Made by a program: the position numbers and the translations under genes. Of a stretch of DNA of 64,000 nucleotides, positions 52,482 to 61,331 are shown in pieces. The first letter of the stretch is position 1, and each line of letters starts with the position of its first letter. The notes below the pieces were generated by a model. The model searched no databases. It was not told where the DNA came from and saw nothing but the letters and a program-made list of their open reading frames with translations. The stretch is from assembly GCF_022809115.1 (NCBI RefSeq), contig NZ_JALGBH010000002.1, forward strand, positions 685,543 to 749,542. Reading direction: 5' to 3'. The stretch comes from Pedobacter montanisoli (GTDB lineage: Bacteria; Bacteroidota; Bacteroidia; Sphingobacteriales; Sphingobacteriaceae).

Positions 52482-53528
52482 ATGGAAATAAAGCAATATA
52501 GAACAGGCTTTACAATCGATGGAAAAGATGTTATGGCTGTTCTATTAACCAATGCTAAAGGTACAGCTGTTACATTATTTAATTATGGCCTGATTATTAA
52601 TAAATTCATTGTATCTAATAAATATGGAGAAAGTCAGGATATTGTTTTAGGCTTTGATGATTTTGAAGGCTATATCAACCAGCAATATTTGAATAATTAT
52701 CCTTATTTAGGCGCTATAATTGGTCGTTATGCCAATCGCATAAAAGGCGGAAAATTTGAGATTGAAGGTCAATTCTTTCAGGTAGCACAGAATAAAGGAA
52801 ATGATACCCTGCATGGAGGAAAGGAGGGTTTTGATAGAAAAATATGGGATATTCTATCTGTAAATGAAGAAAAGAATGCAGTAACTTTTCAGTATGAAAG
52901 CAAAGATGAAGAAGAAGGTTTTCCCGGTAATCTGATTGTACAACTGGAATTCAGGCTTACAGATGATAATGAGCTTATTTTAAATTATCAGGCTCTTACT
53001 GATAAAGCTACTCCGGTAAATTTAACCCACCATAGTTATTTTAATTTATGTGCAGATGGTAGTGATGTTAAAAATCACTTTCACCAAATGTATGCTTCCA
53101 ACTGGCTGGAGCAGGATAGTAATTATGTAGTTACGGGTAATTTGATGCCAGTTGAAGGAACCATGCATGATTTTAAGCGAGGAAAATATTTTTCTGAAAA
53201 CTGGGACGAGAATTTAGGTTATGATCAAACCTATGTTTTAGATAAAAATTATGGTGATCTGACTTTGGCAAGTGAAACCAGTTGCAAAAATAGTGGTTTA
53301 AAATTGCAAATATATACTACAGAACCAGTTGCCCATTTATATACGGCTAAGTACCTTGATGTAAAAAATGGGAAGAATAATAAAGATTATCATGAATTTG
53401 ATGCTTTTTGTATAGAAACACAACATCATCCAAATGCAGTTAATATTCCTGATTTTCCAAATACAGTTTTATATCCAGAAAGCTCATATAAACAGACAAC
53501 CATATACAAAATTGTTATAACTTCATAA
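52482..53528 (+). CDS. galM: Aldose 1-epimerase (galactose mutarotase)
   Basis: 348 residues. The family motifs are NPYLG-like YPYLGAIIGRYANRIKGG, GNDTLHGGKEGFDRKIW, PVNLTHHSYFNL (catalytic His) and FCIETQHHPNAVN. It interconverts alpha and beta anomers so that galactokinase can use the sugar. It is divergent from galK, so the two probably respond to galactose together. Confidence 0.95.
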   Translation: MEIKQYRTGFTIDGKDVMAVLLTNAKGTAVTLFNYGLIINKFIVSNKYGESQDIVLGFDDFEGYINQQYLNNYPYLGAIIGRYANRIKGGKFEIEGQFFQVAQNKGNDTLHGGKEGFDRKIWDILSVNEEKNAVTFQYESKDEEEGFPGNLIVQLEFRLTDDNELILNYQALTDKATPVNLTHHSYFNLCADGSDVKNHFHQMYASNWLEQDSNYVVTGNLMPVEGTMHDFKRGKYFSENWDENLGYDQTYVLDKNYGDLTLASETSCKNSGLKLQIYTTEPVAHLYTAKYLDVKNGKNNKDYHEFDAFCIETQHHPNAVNIPDFPNTVLYPESSYKQTTIYKIVITS

Positions 53529-53553
53529 CGGATTTAAAACACAAACAACTATT

Positions 53554-54744
53554 TTGAAACCCAACCAAACAAACTTAACCAGCAGACTGCTTAGTCTGGT
53601 TAATAACCGTAAATTTATATTGCTGATCTGGGTATTACTGGCCTTAATAGCTTGCTATAAGCAATACCATAAGGGGTCGTATAACAATTATCTAATTTTT
53701 AAGCATGTTTATGTGCATGCCTTGGATAAATTGAATTTATATATTGCCTATCCGCAACAGTATTTAGATACCAATCATTACGGACCATTTTTTACCGTTT
53801 TGATAGCACCTTTTGCCATACTTCCCGATTATTTGGGTACCATGTTCTGGCAATTGGCTAATGTTTTGTTTCTGTATTTTGCTATAAGTCAATTATCACT
53901 TACTTACCGTAGAGTTAATGCAGTTTACTGGATTGTTGCGCACGAAATGCTGACGGCTTTGTTTAGTTTCCAGTTTAACATTTCAATAGCAGCTATTATA
54001 GTTCTAACCTTTACCATGATTGAGAAGCAAAAGAATTTTTGGGCTGCGTTTCTGATTATGTTGGGCACTTTTGTAAAGTTATATGGAATTGTAGGGTTGG
54101 CTTTTTTCTTTTTTGTGCGTAAAAAAATGCAGTTTGTTTTAAGCTGTATCATTTGCGCAGTAATATTTTTTGTATTACCCATGTTATTTTTCGGACCATC
54201 ATATATATTGCAATGCTACCATGACTGGTACACTTCGCTTTCAGAAAAGCAGGAGTTAAATGCGAGTTTAACTTCAATGCAGGATATTTCTGTAATGGGG
54301 ATGGTGAGACGCATAACGGATAATGTTCATATTTCTAATCTCCCATTTTTGGTTGCAGGTGTTGTATTATTTTGCTTGCCTTACTTACGTATCAACCAAT
54401 ACAAGTTCCTTAATTTTAGATTACTTTATCTGGCTTCAACATTAATTTTTGCTGTTATTTTTAGTAATTCGTCAGAATCGCCTACTTACATTATTGCTTT
54501 TGTTGGCGTAGCTGTGTGGTTTTTAGTTCAGGAAAAACCTGTTTCTGGTTGGTATATAGCGCTTTTTATTTTTGCTTTACTATTAACCAGTTTTTCTCCA
54601 TCAGATTTATTTCCGAGATTTGTACGAGAAACCTATGTACAACCTTATTCATTAAAAGCATTGCCGTGTATAATCATCTGGTTGGTCATTATATATCAGC
54701 TTTTATTTAAGAAATTTAATCAAGAAAACCTTATTCATGGATAA
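53554..54744 (+). CDS. GT87-family membrane glycosyltransferase (DUF2029)
   Basis: 396 residues from a TTG start; no near in-frame ATG. About ten hydrophobic segments and the DUF2029 motifs (a conserved acidic first loop, and HYGPFFTVLIAPFAILPDYLGT for the second). GT87 enzymes are polyprenyl-phosphate-sugar-dependent mannosyltransferases in actinobacteria; in Bacteroidota the sugar and acceptor are not known. It overlaps the GT2 gene by 8 bp, so they are coupled. Confidence 0.8.
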   Translation: MKPNQTNLTSRLLSLVNNRKFILLIWVLLALIACYKQYHKGSYNNYLIFKHVYVHALDKLNLYIAYPQQYLDTNHYGPFFTVLIAPFAILPDYLGTMFWQLANVLFLYFAISQLSLTYRRVNAVYWIVAHEMLTALFSFQFNISIAAIIVLTFTMIEKQKNFWAAFLIMLGTFVKLYGIVGLAFFFFVRKKMQFVLSCIICAVIFFVLPMLFFGPSYILQCYHDWYTSLSEKQELNASLTSMQDISVMGMVRRITDNVHISNLPFLVAGVVLFCLPYLRINQYKFLNFRLLYLASTLIFAVIFSNSSESPTYIIAFVGVAVWFLVQEKPVSGWYIALFIFALLLTSFSPSDLFPRFVRETYVQPYSLKALPCIIIWLVIIYQLLFKKFNQENLIHG

Positions 54745-55660
54745 ACTGGTTTCGGTTGTAATACCGGCGTATAACGAAGAAGAAAACATTTTAGTGGTTA
54801 TCGATCATATAGAAGATGTTTTTGAAAAGTTGAATTACGATTATGAACTGATCATTGTTGATGATGGTTGTGCCGACCGTACTTTAGACTTAGTAAGAGA
54901 AGCTGCGCAGAAAGATAGCAGGGTTTTTTATATAGAATTATCTCGGAATTTTGGACACCAACCGGCTTTAAAAGCAGGTTTAGATAGCGCAAGAGGAGAT
55001 TGTGTAATTTCTTTGGATGCTGATTTGCAACATCCACCACGTTTACTCGTAGAAATGCTGGAAAAATGGGAGCAAGGTTATGATGTTGTTTATACCCGCA
55101 GACAGGAAGATAAAAACCTTCCTTTTAAGAAAAGAAAAACCTCGCGTTTGTTTTATAAATTGATGAATAGCTTATCTGATGTTGAACTGGAGCCTGGAAC
55201 GGCCGATTTCAGATTAATGGACAGAAGCGTGATTAATGTATTCAAAGATTTTAAAGAGAATGATTTGTTTGTACGCGGAATGGTAAAATGGTTAGGTTTC
55301 AAACAATATGCCTTAGATTATATTCCAAATGCCCGCTTTGCCGGATCCAGTAAATATAACATTAAGAGAATGCGTAAATTAGCTATGCAAGGTGTAACTT
55401 CTTTAAGTGTAAAACCTTTACATATGGCTGTATATCTTGGATTTCTTATATCGGGTTTGTCTTTGTTGTATCTGCCATATGCAATTTACGCTTACTTTCA
55501 TACACATGTAAGTGGCTGGGCTTCACTTATTGTAACTATTGCCTTTTTTGGAGGTTTACAACTTATTATTTTGGGTATATTGGGAATTTATATTGGTAAA
55601 ATGTTTATGCAAAGCAAAAACAGGCCAACCTATATTATCCGATCTACAAATATTAAATAA
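54737..55660 (+). CDS. GT2 glycosyltransferase, polyprenyl-phosphate type (DPM1/GtrB-like)
   Basis: 307 residues. The GT-A domain (1-about 220) has VSVVIPAYNEEENI, IIVDDGCADRTLDL, the DXD-like SLDADLQHPP and the RFAGSSKYN segment of DPM1-like enzymes. Two C-terminal membrane segments (about 235-290) anchor it. It should load a sugar on undecaprenyl phosphate at the inner membrane face. Together with the GT87 and GtrA proteins nearby, it fits a flip-and-transfer scheme for glycan decoration. Confidence 0.9.
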   Translation: MDKLVSVVIPAYNEEENILVVIDHIEDVFEKLNYDYELIIVDDGCADRTLDLVREAAQKDSRVFYIELSRNFGHQPALKAGLDSARGDCVISLDADLQHPPRLLVEMLEKWEQGYDVVYTRRQEDKNLPFKKRKTSRLFYKLMNSLSDVELEPGTADFRLMDRSVINVFKDFKENDLFVRGMVKWLGFKQYALDYIPNARFAGSSKYNIKRMRKLAMQGVTSLSVKPLHMAVYLGFLISGLSLLYLPYAIYAYFHTHVSGWASLIVTIAFFGGLQLIILGILGIYIGKMFMQSKNRPTYIIRSTNIK

Positions 55661-55663
55661 GCT

Positions 55664-56440
55664 ATGGTATTATTGAGTTTTGATATCGAAGAATTCGATA
55701 TGCCCTTTGAATACAATAAGGATATCGTATTTAAAGACCAGATTAGTATATCTATTAAAGGTTGCGAAATTATACTCGATCTATTGGCTAAGTACCAGCT
55801 TAAGGCTACGTTTTTCTCTACGGCTGTTTTTGCCTTAAACGCTCCGGGAGTTATAGAACGTATAAAAAATGAAGGTCACGAGCTGGCTTCACATACTTAT
55901 TATCATTCTAAATTCGAGAATGCAGATCTGTTAAAATCTAAGCAGGTGTTAGAAGAACTTTCAGGAATGAAAGTAGAAGGTTTCAGGATGCCGAGAATGA
56001 TGCCTGTAAGTGATGAGGAGATAGAGGAAGCGGGTTATATATACAATAGCTCCTTAAATCCTACGTATTTACCCGGCAGGTACAATAACCTGCATATTCC
56101 ACGCACTTATTTTAAGCAGGGAAAGGTATGGCAGTTGCCAGCTACGGTAAGTCCTAAATTCAGAATACCTCTATTCTGGTTGTCTTTTCACAATTTCCCT
56201 TTATGGTATTATAAACATCTCTTTCATTTATCTTATCAGAAAGATGGGTACGTAAATATTTATTTTCACCCATGGGAGTTTACAGATCTGCAACAGAAAG
56301 AAAAATATGGTTTCCCATTTTATGTAAGCAGAAATTCTGGAGTTAAGATGGAAGAAAGGATGGATGCACTTATGAATTGGATCAGTAAGAAAGGATATCC
56401 TACAGGTACCATATCAAATTTTATCAAAAGTCTTACTTAA
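55664..56440 (+). CDS. Polysaccharide deacetylase
   Basis: 258 residues. The NodB-type core has SFDIEEFDMP (Asp pair), FFSTAVFAL and HELASHTYYHS (metal His residues), GFRMPRMMP, and HPWEF near the end. It removes acetyl groups from N-acetyl sugars. No signal peptide is seen, so it is cytoplasmic or exported by other means. It is the third gene of the glycan group and ends 8 bp inside the convergent gtrA-like gene. Confidence 0.88.
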   Translation: MVLLSFDIEEFDMPFEYNKDIVFKDQISISIKGCEIILDLLAKYQLKATFFSTAVFALNAPGVIERIKNEGHELASHTYYHSKFENADLLKSKQVLEELSGMKVEGFRMPRMMPVSDEEIEEAGYIYNSSLNPTYLPGRYNNLHIPRTYFKQGKVWQLPATVSPKFRIPLFWLSFHNFPLWYYKHLFHLSYQKDGYVNIYFHPWEFTDLQQKEKYGFPFYVSRNSGVKMEERMDALMNWISKKGYPTGTISNFIKSLT

Positions 56441-56924
56441 CGGTTTTAAACGTAAAATACGTTTGACATAAATAGCTGTATAAAGATAAAATAACAATGA
56501 TGAAAGCCTGAGAAGGAGTAGCCCAGAACTGGAAATAGCCCACCAATAAATGTAATAGCAGATAATCGAATAAAATGCTGGTTGCAGTTACAAAACCGTA
56601 CCTGAAAAGCTGTACACGGCTTTCTAAATTAGATTGCTGAAATACAATGAATTTATTGAGGATAAAGCCTATCGGAAAGCTAATGGATAAAGCCACAATA
56701 TATGCGGCGATGTAACGGGTAATATCAAAGCCCGCAATATGAATAAATTCCTGTTTAAAAATAAAATTGTAGGCTAGAAAGAAAATAACCAGGTTCAATA
56801 ACGCATTACTACCTCCGCAAACCGCATACCTGAAAGTTTGCAAATCCATTACTCTTTTAAAAGGAGGGTAAAAGAAATCTATTACAGGCAGCAGAATACT
56901 TCGGAGTGTTTGTGCAAATCCCAT
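56433..56924 (-). CDS. GtrA-family membrane protein
   Basis: 163 residues with four hydrophobic segments; the family motif RYAVCGGSNALLNLVIFF is in segment 1 and the loop FPIGFILNKFIVFQ follows. GtrA proteins are thought to flip undecaprenyl-phosphate-linked sugar across the membrane for use by a periplasmic transferase. It is tail-to-tail with the deacetylase gene, overlapping by 8 bp. Confidence 0.85.
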   Translation of the reverse strand: MGFAQTLRSILLPVIDFFYPPFKRVMDLQTFRYAVCGGSNALLNLVIFFLAYNFIFKQEFIHIAGFDITRYIAAYIVALSISFPIGFILNKFIVFQQSNLESRVQLFRYGFVTATSILFDYLLLHLLVGYFQFWATPSQAFIIVILSLYSYLCQTYFTFKTVK

Positions 56925-56935
56925 TATTAACGGTA

Positions 56936-57799
56936 CTATAATCGCTCTAAAACAGTTTTAATTGCTTTTTCTACAATCTGGTTAGGATTGCTGCTGAATT
57001 CGAACTTTACCCTGCTGGCTAAAATAGCATTAACAGAAAGTGCATTGTGCCCTAATGTTTTGGCTAAGGCATAAATACCTGCAGTTTCCATTTCAAGGTT
57101 GGTAATACGGTTATTTTCGAATTTAAAACTGTTCAACTGTGCTATAAAATTGCTTACTGCATTTTTTGCTCTAACCTGTCTGCCTTGTGGTGCGTAAAAA
57201 CCTGGTGCAGTAACCGTAATTCCCTTTGCCATATCATGAGCTATGTTTTCTAATAACTTATTACTGGCAGCAGTAAGGTAAGGGCTTATCCCTTCAATTT
57301 TACTAAAATGGCTATTGATACGTGCCAATAGATTTTTTTCTTCTGCGCTGTTATTTTGTTCATAATAATGCATCAAAGCATCTAAACCTAAACCATAAGT
57401 TGATGCCAGAATAGTGCCCATCGGTATGTCTTCCTGAACAGCACCTGAAGTTCCTATCCTGATGATATCTAATGATTTTAATGTTGGTTTAATGGTACGG
57501 GTTTCAAAATCCACATTTACCAAAGCATCTAATTCATTAAAAACAATATCAATATTGTCTGTACCTATACCGGTAGAAACTACACTAATACGCTTTTTGC
57601 CTAAATAACCTGTATGTGTAATAAACTCACGTTTGCCTTTCTTTACCTCAATTTTATCGAAATATTTGCTGACCTCTGGTACACGATCCAAATCGCCCAC
57701 AGTGATAATAGTATCGGCTATATCTTCAGGCAAGAGATTCAAATGATAAACGCTTCCATCTGGATTAATAACCAAGTCGGCTTCTGATAATTTTTGCAT
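56936..57799 (-). CDS. udp: Uridine phosphorylase-type nucleoside phosphorylase
   Basis: 287 residues from the ATG at 57799; a TTG at 57829 lies upstream of a -7 motif and is not used. Motifs: TVGDLDRVPEVSKYF, VVSTGIGTDNIDIVFNEL, RIGTSGAVQ, and EMETAGIYALA (the family active-site MExE-like). It cleaves uridine (or similar) to uracil and ribose 1-phosphate. It is downstream of YigZ on the same strand with a 10-bp gap. Confidence 0.9.
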   Translation of the reverse strand: MQKLSEADLVINPDGSVYHLNLLPEDIADTIITVGDLDRVPEVSKYFDKIEVKKGKREFITHTGYLGKKRISVVSTGIGTDNIDIVFNELDALVNVDFETRTIKPTLKSLDIIRIGTSGAVQEDIPMGTILASTYGLGLDALMHYYEQNNSAEEKNLLARINSHFSKIEGISPYLTAASNKLLENIAHDMAKGITVTAPGFYAPQGRQVRAKNAVSNFIAQLNSFKFENNRITNLEMETAGIYALAKTLGHNALSVNAILASRVKFEFSSNPNQIVEKAIKTVLERL

Positions 57800-57817
57800 A
57801 GATTTAAAATTAGAAAA

Positions 57818-57825
57818 CAAACTTA
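57818..57825 (-). promoter_or_regulatory. Putative -7 element of udp
   Basis: TAAGTTTG on minus, a perfect TAnnTTTG, 18 bp before the ATG. It lies in the gap after yigZ, so udp may have its own promoter besides read-through. Confidence 0.35.
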
Positions 57826-57839
57826 TCAAAAAAACAGGA

Positions 57840-58454
57840 CTAAACCGTTCTGAGATAAGAGATTTTAGCCTGATCTATCTTTTCAAGTTTACCAAGAACG
57901 CTATTCAAATTGGTTTTCCTTACTTCAAACTCTAAAGCACATTGTGTATCAAAATGCTGACTTAAAACAATTAAATCCTCTTCTTTAACAACACGCATCA
58001 CGGCATTCATAGCCAAATAATCAAATTCAATCCTGTAAACATCATTTACGGTACGTGTTACGATTTCATTATTATTAAGTGCTTCTTGAGTGGCATTCTT
58101 ATAAGCATTAATCAAGCCTGGTACGCCCAATAGAGTACCGCCAAAATACCTTACCACTACTATCAGAACATTGGTTACATCTGCAGATAGCAAAGTGTTT
58201 AATATCGGTCGGCCGGCTGTTCCTGAAGGTTCACCATCGTCATTTAGCTTAAAAACACTACGATCTGGCGTTAATCTGATTGCCCAGCAATGATGTCGGG
58301 CTTTAGGATGTTCAGCTTTTAATTTGCTGATTATTTCCTTGATTTCGCTCTCGCTTTTAATAGGGTAGGCGTAACCTATAAACTTACTGCCTTTATCTCT
58401 GAAAATGCCTTCACTTGTATGACTAATAGTTTGATAGGTATCGTTAAACAGCAT
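57840..58454 (-). CDS. YigZ/IMPACT-family protein
   Basis: 204 residues. The IMPACT N-terminal domain is clear (SKFIGYAYPI, KARHHCWAIRL, DDGEPSGTAGRPIL, VVVRYFGGTLLGVPGLI) and a smaller C-terminal domain follows. Members bind nucleic acid or ribosomes; the exact task is unknown. It overlaps the permease gene by 11 bp. Confidence 0.9.
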   Translation of the reverse strand: MLFNDTYQTISHTSEGIFRDKGSKFIGYAYPIKSESEIKEIISKLKAEHPKARHHCWAIRLTPDRSVFKLNDDGEPSGTAGRPILNTLLSADVTNVLIVVVRYFGGTLLGVPGLINAYKNATQEALNNNEIVTRTVNDVYRIEFDYLAMNAVMRVVKEEDLIVLSQHFDTQCALEFEVRKTNLNSVLGKLEKIDQAKISYLRTV

Positions 58455-59310
58455 AAATTTTAGATAAAGTGATCAGCAAAATAGCGATAAGTGCAGCAAT
58501 AAGACCTAAGTAATTGATCTTGCTTAATTTTTCTTTAAAAATGATAATGCCTACAAGAGTTCCGGCAATGATTACCCCAAAGTTCATGGCAGCAAAAACA
58601 GTAGAAGGGTTATCAGCCATAGCTTTGTGCGCTTTTAGATAGAAGAGGATATTGCCAAAATTGAAGAAACCCAAAATACAACCACAAATAAAATTAATTA
58701 ATTGCAACTTTTCCCGCTTTCTGCTGGCTAAGTACAAAGTATAAATGAGCGATAGAACAAAAGCTAAACTATAGATGTAAAACAGGGAGGTGGTATAAGG
58801 TATATCGGTTATTTGACTTACCATTTTAAACAATATATCTATTATACCAAAACCACCAAAAACCAATAACAAATAGAGCCAGCTTTTTATATGGGCTGTA
58901 TGTTCGCTTTTACGGTATAAAATCAAAAAAATAGCGATAAAACCAAAGACTAACCCTATTTCCTTAAAAGAATCGAACTTTTCATTAAATAAGAAATAAG
59001 CTGCAGATAGCGAAATGATCAAGGATAAACGTTGTGCAATATCTGTACGGGCCAGTCCGGCTGTTTTTACAGATAAGCCTAAAATAATGAAGATACCAGG
59101 TAGTAAAAAGCCCAAAACAATGTAAACAGGGCTAATCTGGGCAATGTTAAAACTACTTACATCTGGTTTAAAAAAGAAAAGGCTTAAGAAAATGGCAAAC
59201 AGATAATTCCAGGTTACCGCCTGGGTGATACTGATTTCATATCGTTTTGCCAGTTTTAGCAAAACTCCTACAATTACGCTGCATGTTATACTGGTAAAGA
59301 GATAGATCAT
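58444..59310 (-). CDS. EamA-family (DMT) transporter
   Basis: 288 residues with about ten hydrophobic segments in two EamA-type halves; the N-terminal half begins with VIVGVLLKLAKRYEIS and the second with SWLYLLLVFGGFGIIDILFK. DMT permeases export small metabolites such as amino acids or nucleotide-sugars; the substrate is unknown. The start overlaps the ribD stop by 4 bp (ATGA) and its 3' end overlaps yigZ. Confidence 0.85.
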   Translation of the reverse strand: MIYLFTSITCSVIVGVLLKLAKRYEISITQAVTWNYLFAIFLSLFFFKPDVSSFNIAQISPVYIVLGFLLPGIFIILGLSVKTAGLARTDIAQRLSLIISLSAAYFLFNEKFDSFKEIGLVFGFIAIFLILYRKSEHTAHIKSWLYLLLVFGGFGIIDILFKMVSQITDIPYTTSLFYIYSLAFVLSLIYTLYLASRKREKLQLINFICGCILGFFNFGNILFYLKAHKAMADNPSTVFAAMNFGVIIAGTLVGIIIFKEKLSKINYLGLIAALIAILLITLSKIYAV

Positions 59311-60359
59311 ATACGGTTGGGTCTTAAGATAGTAAGTTCATCATGTTCTAATTGTAGTCTTTCAAGCAAAGCACCTTTGATCTGTGGTGCTTCAATTCCT
59401 TCATGCCAAATCTGGTTTCCTGTAAAAATACGAGCCTCATCCCATAATCCGGCTGTAATAAACTGGTTCAATAAGTTAACACCTCCTTCCACAATTACAG
59501 ATTGTATATCCATCAAATACAATTGGTAAGCTAGTTTTTGAGGAAGGTAAAAGTGCATATCTTCCATTTGTATATAATGAATGTTATCCTTTATTTCGGT
59601 TTTGAGCTCATTAAAAACTATTGTTTTAGCCTCTGTATTATAGATGTGATATTTAGTAGGAATTTCAAGATTTCGGTCTATTACTATGCGCATAGGATTT
59701 TTGTATCCTTTAATTCTGCTGGTTAATTGTGGGTTATCAATCAACGCAGTATTTTTCCCTATTAAAATCGCATCTTCTTCGTTACGCCACTTGTAATTAA
59801 GCTGTTTAGCTAAAGCACCGGTAATCCATTTTTTGCTTTTGTTAAGTGGTGCAAAGAAACCATTCTGGGTTTGTGCCCATTTTAAAATGATATAAGGTCT
59901 ATTTTGTGTAACGCGGGTAAAGAACCGTCTATTGATAAAGGTGCATTTTTCTGCTAATACTCCGGTAATAACTTCTATGCCTGCATTTTTTAACTTCTCT
60001 ATACCTTTGCCATTTACACCCGTAAAAGGATCTGTATTGCCAATAACTACCTGTTTAACCTCATGTCTAACTAATAGGTCTGCACAGGGAGGTGTTTTTC
60101 CGTAATGGGCACAAGGTTCTAAACTTACATATACCGTAGCTTCTTTTAACAAGGCAGGGGCTTTATCTCCATAAGCATCGAACACACTTTTAATAGCATT
60201 GACCTCGGCATGTGCTTCTCCGAACTTTTGGTGATAGCCTTCGCCAATGATTTTATCATGATGAACAATAACACAGCCCACCATTGGATTTGGACTTACT
60301 GAGTTTATGCCCAAAACCGCTAAATCCAGGCATCGCTGCATATATTTTTCGTGGCTCAT
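59307..60359 (-). CDS. ribD: Bifunctional riboflavin deaminase/reductase
   Basis: 350 residues from the ATG at 60359; a TTG at 60377 lies upstream of the -7 motif and is rejected. The deaminase domain (1-about 145) has HAEVNAI and PCAHYGKTPPC with the zinc ligands. The reductase domain follows (about 150-350; ILKWAQTQNGFFAP, TGALAKQLNYKWRNEEDAILIGKNT, RIVIDRNLEIP, VEGGVNLLNQFI). It carries out steps 2 and 3 of riboflavin synthesis. It leads a four-gene minus-strand group (ribD, EamA, yigZ, udp). Confidence 0.95.
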   Translation of the reverse strand: MSHEKYMQRCLDLAVLGINSVSPNPMVGCVIVHHDKIIGEGYHQKFGEAHAEVNAIKSVFDAYGDKAPALLKEATVYVSLEPCAHYGKTPPCADLLVRHEVKQVVIGNTDPFTGVNGKGIEKLKNAGIEVITGVLAEKCTFINRRFFTRVTQNRPYIILKWAQTQNGFFAPLNKSKKWITGALAKQLNYKWRNEEDAILIGKNTALIDNPQLTSRIKGYKNPMRIVIDRNLEIPTKYHIYNTEAKTIVFNELKTEIKDNIHYIQMEDMHFYLPQKLAYQLYLMDIQSVIVEGGVNLLNQFITAGLWDEARIFTGNQIWHEGIEAPQIKGALLERLQLEHDELTILRPNRI

Positions 60360-60363
60360 TGCA

Positions 60364-60371
60364 CAAAAATA
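60364..60371 (-). promoter_or_regulatory. -7 element of ribD, leaderless
   Basis: TATTTTTG on minus, a perfect TAnnTTTG, ending 4 bp before the ribD ATG. No space remains for an FMN riboswitch in this gap. Confidence 0.5.
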
Positions 60372-60448
60372 AGCCAAAATATGTTAAAAGATAGGGGATG
60401 TTATTTTTATTTGTTGTTTCCTGTATAAAGGCTTTGTAATATTATCGC

Positions 60449-60456
60449 TAATTTTG
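60449..60456 (+). promoter_or_regulatory. -7 element of prmC, leaderless
   Basis: TAATTTTG, a perfect TAnnTTTG, ending 5 bp before the prmC ATG. Confidence 0.5.
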
Positions 60457-60461
60457 AATAC

Positions 60462-61331
60462 ATGAAATTAAAGTCTGTTGCGCTACGTTTCAGCGAGCAT
60501 TTAAGCCATATTTACGATGAAAGTGAAGCAGAAGCCTTGTTTTATATTGCCCTAGCGCATGTAATGAATCTTAACCGATCTGCTTATTTGCTCAAAAAAG
60601 ATACAGCTATTGATCATAGCATATTAAACAGATTTGATCTTATACTTGATCGGTTGGCAAAACAGGAACCTATTCAGTATATATTGGAAGAGGCTTACTT
60701 TTATGGATTATACTTTAAAGTTGATCCTTCTGTTTTAATACCACGCCCTGAAACCGAAGAGCTGGTAGATTGGATATTATCGGTTTGCAATACAGATCAA
60801 AAGTTAACACATGATAGCCTTAATATATTAGATATTGGCACAGGAAGTGGTTGTATAGCTATAGCCCTGAAAAAGAATAAACCAGGTTCTCATGTTATGG
60901 CAATAGATATTGCCGAAGACAGTTTGGCAACTGCTGAAATTAACGCTGAGCTTAATCAGGTTGAAATTGATTTTATACAGGATGATATACTAAACCCAGC
61001 ATCGATAAAAAATCTTCAGCTTGATGTTATTGTAAGCAATCCTCCTTATATCACTTTTAAGGAGAAAGAAGATATGCATACAAATGTATTGGCACATGAG
61101 CCTCACAGAGCATTATTTGTGAGCAACGAAAAACCTTTGGTGTTTTATGAGGCTATCGCTGATTTTGCAATCCAAAACCTGAAAGAAGGTGGTTATCTTT
61201 TTTTTGAAATTAATGAGTTTTTAAGTGAAGAAACCATTCAATTATTAAAAGACAAAATGTTTGTTAACATAGAATTAAGAAAAGATATTCAAGGTAAAGA
61301 CAGAATGATCAAGTGCAATAAACCTTATTAA
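60462..61331 (+). CDS. prmC: Release factor N5-glutamine methyltransferase
   Basis: 289 residues. The N-terminal helical domain is followed by the methylase domain with LDIGTGSGCIAIALKKN (S-adenosylmethionine site) and the catalytic NPPY in IVSNPPYI. It methylates the GGQ glutamine of release factors 1 and 2. The stop overlaps the convergent xerD stop by 4 bp. Confidence 0.95.
   Translation: MKLKSVALRFSEHLSHIYDESEAEALFYIALAHVMNLNRSAYLLKKDTAIDHSILNRFDLILDRLAKQEPIQYILEEAYFYGLYFKVDPSVLIPRPETEELVDWILSVCNTDQKLTHDSLNILDIGTGSGCIAIALKKNKPGSHVMAIDIAEDSLATAEINAELNQVEIDFIQDDILNPASIKNLQLDVIVSNPPYITFKEKEDMHTNVLAHEPHRALFVSNEKPLVFYEAIADFAIQNLKEGGYLFFEINEFLSEETIQLLKDKMFVNIELRKDIQGKDRMIKCNKPY

Noticed and set aside
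60372..60448. FMN riboswitch upstream of ribD
   Set aside because: The gap is short, the ribD -7 motif ends 4 bp before the ATG, and no conserved RFN-type elements are seen.
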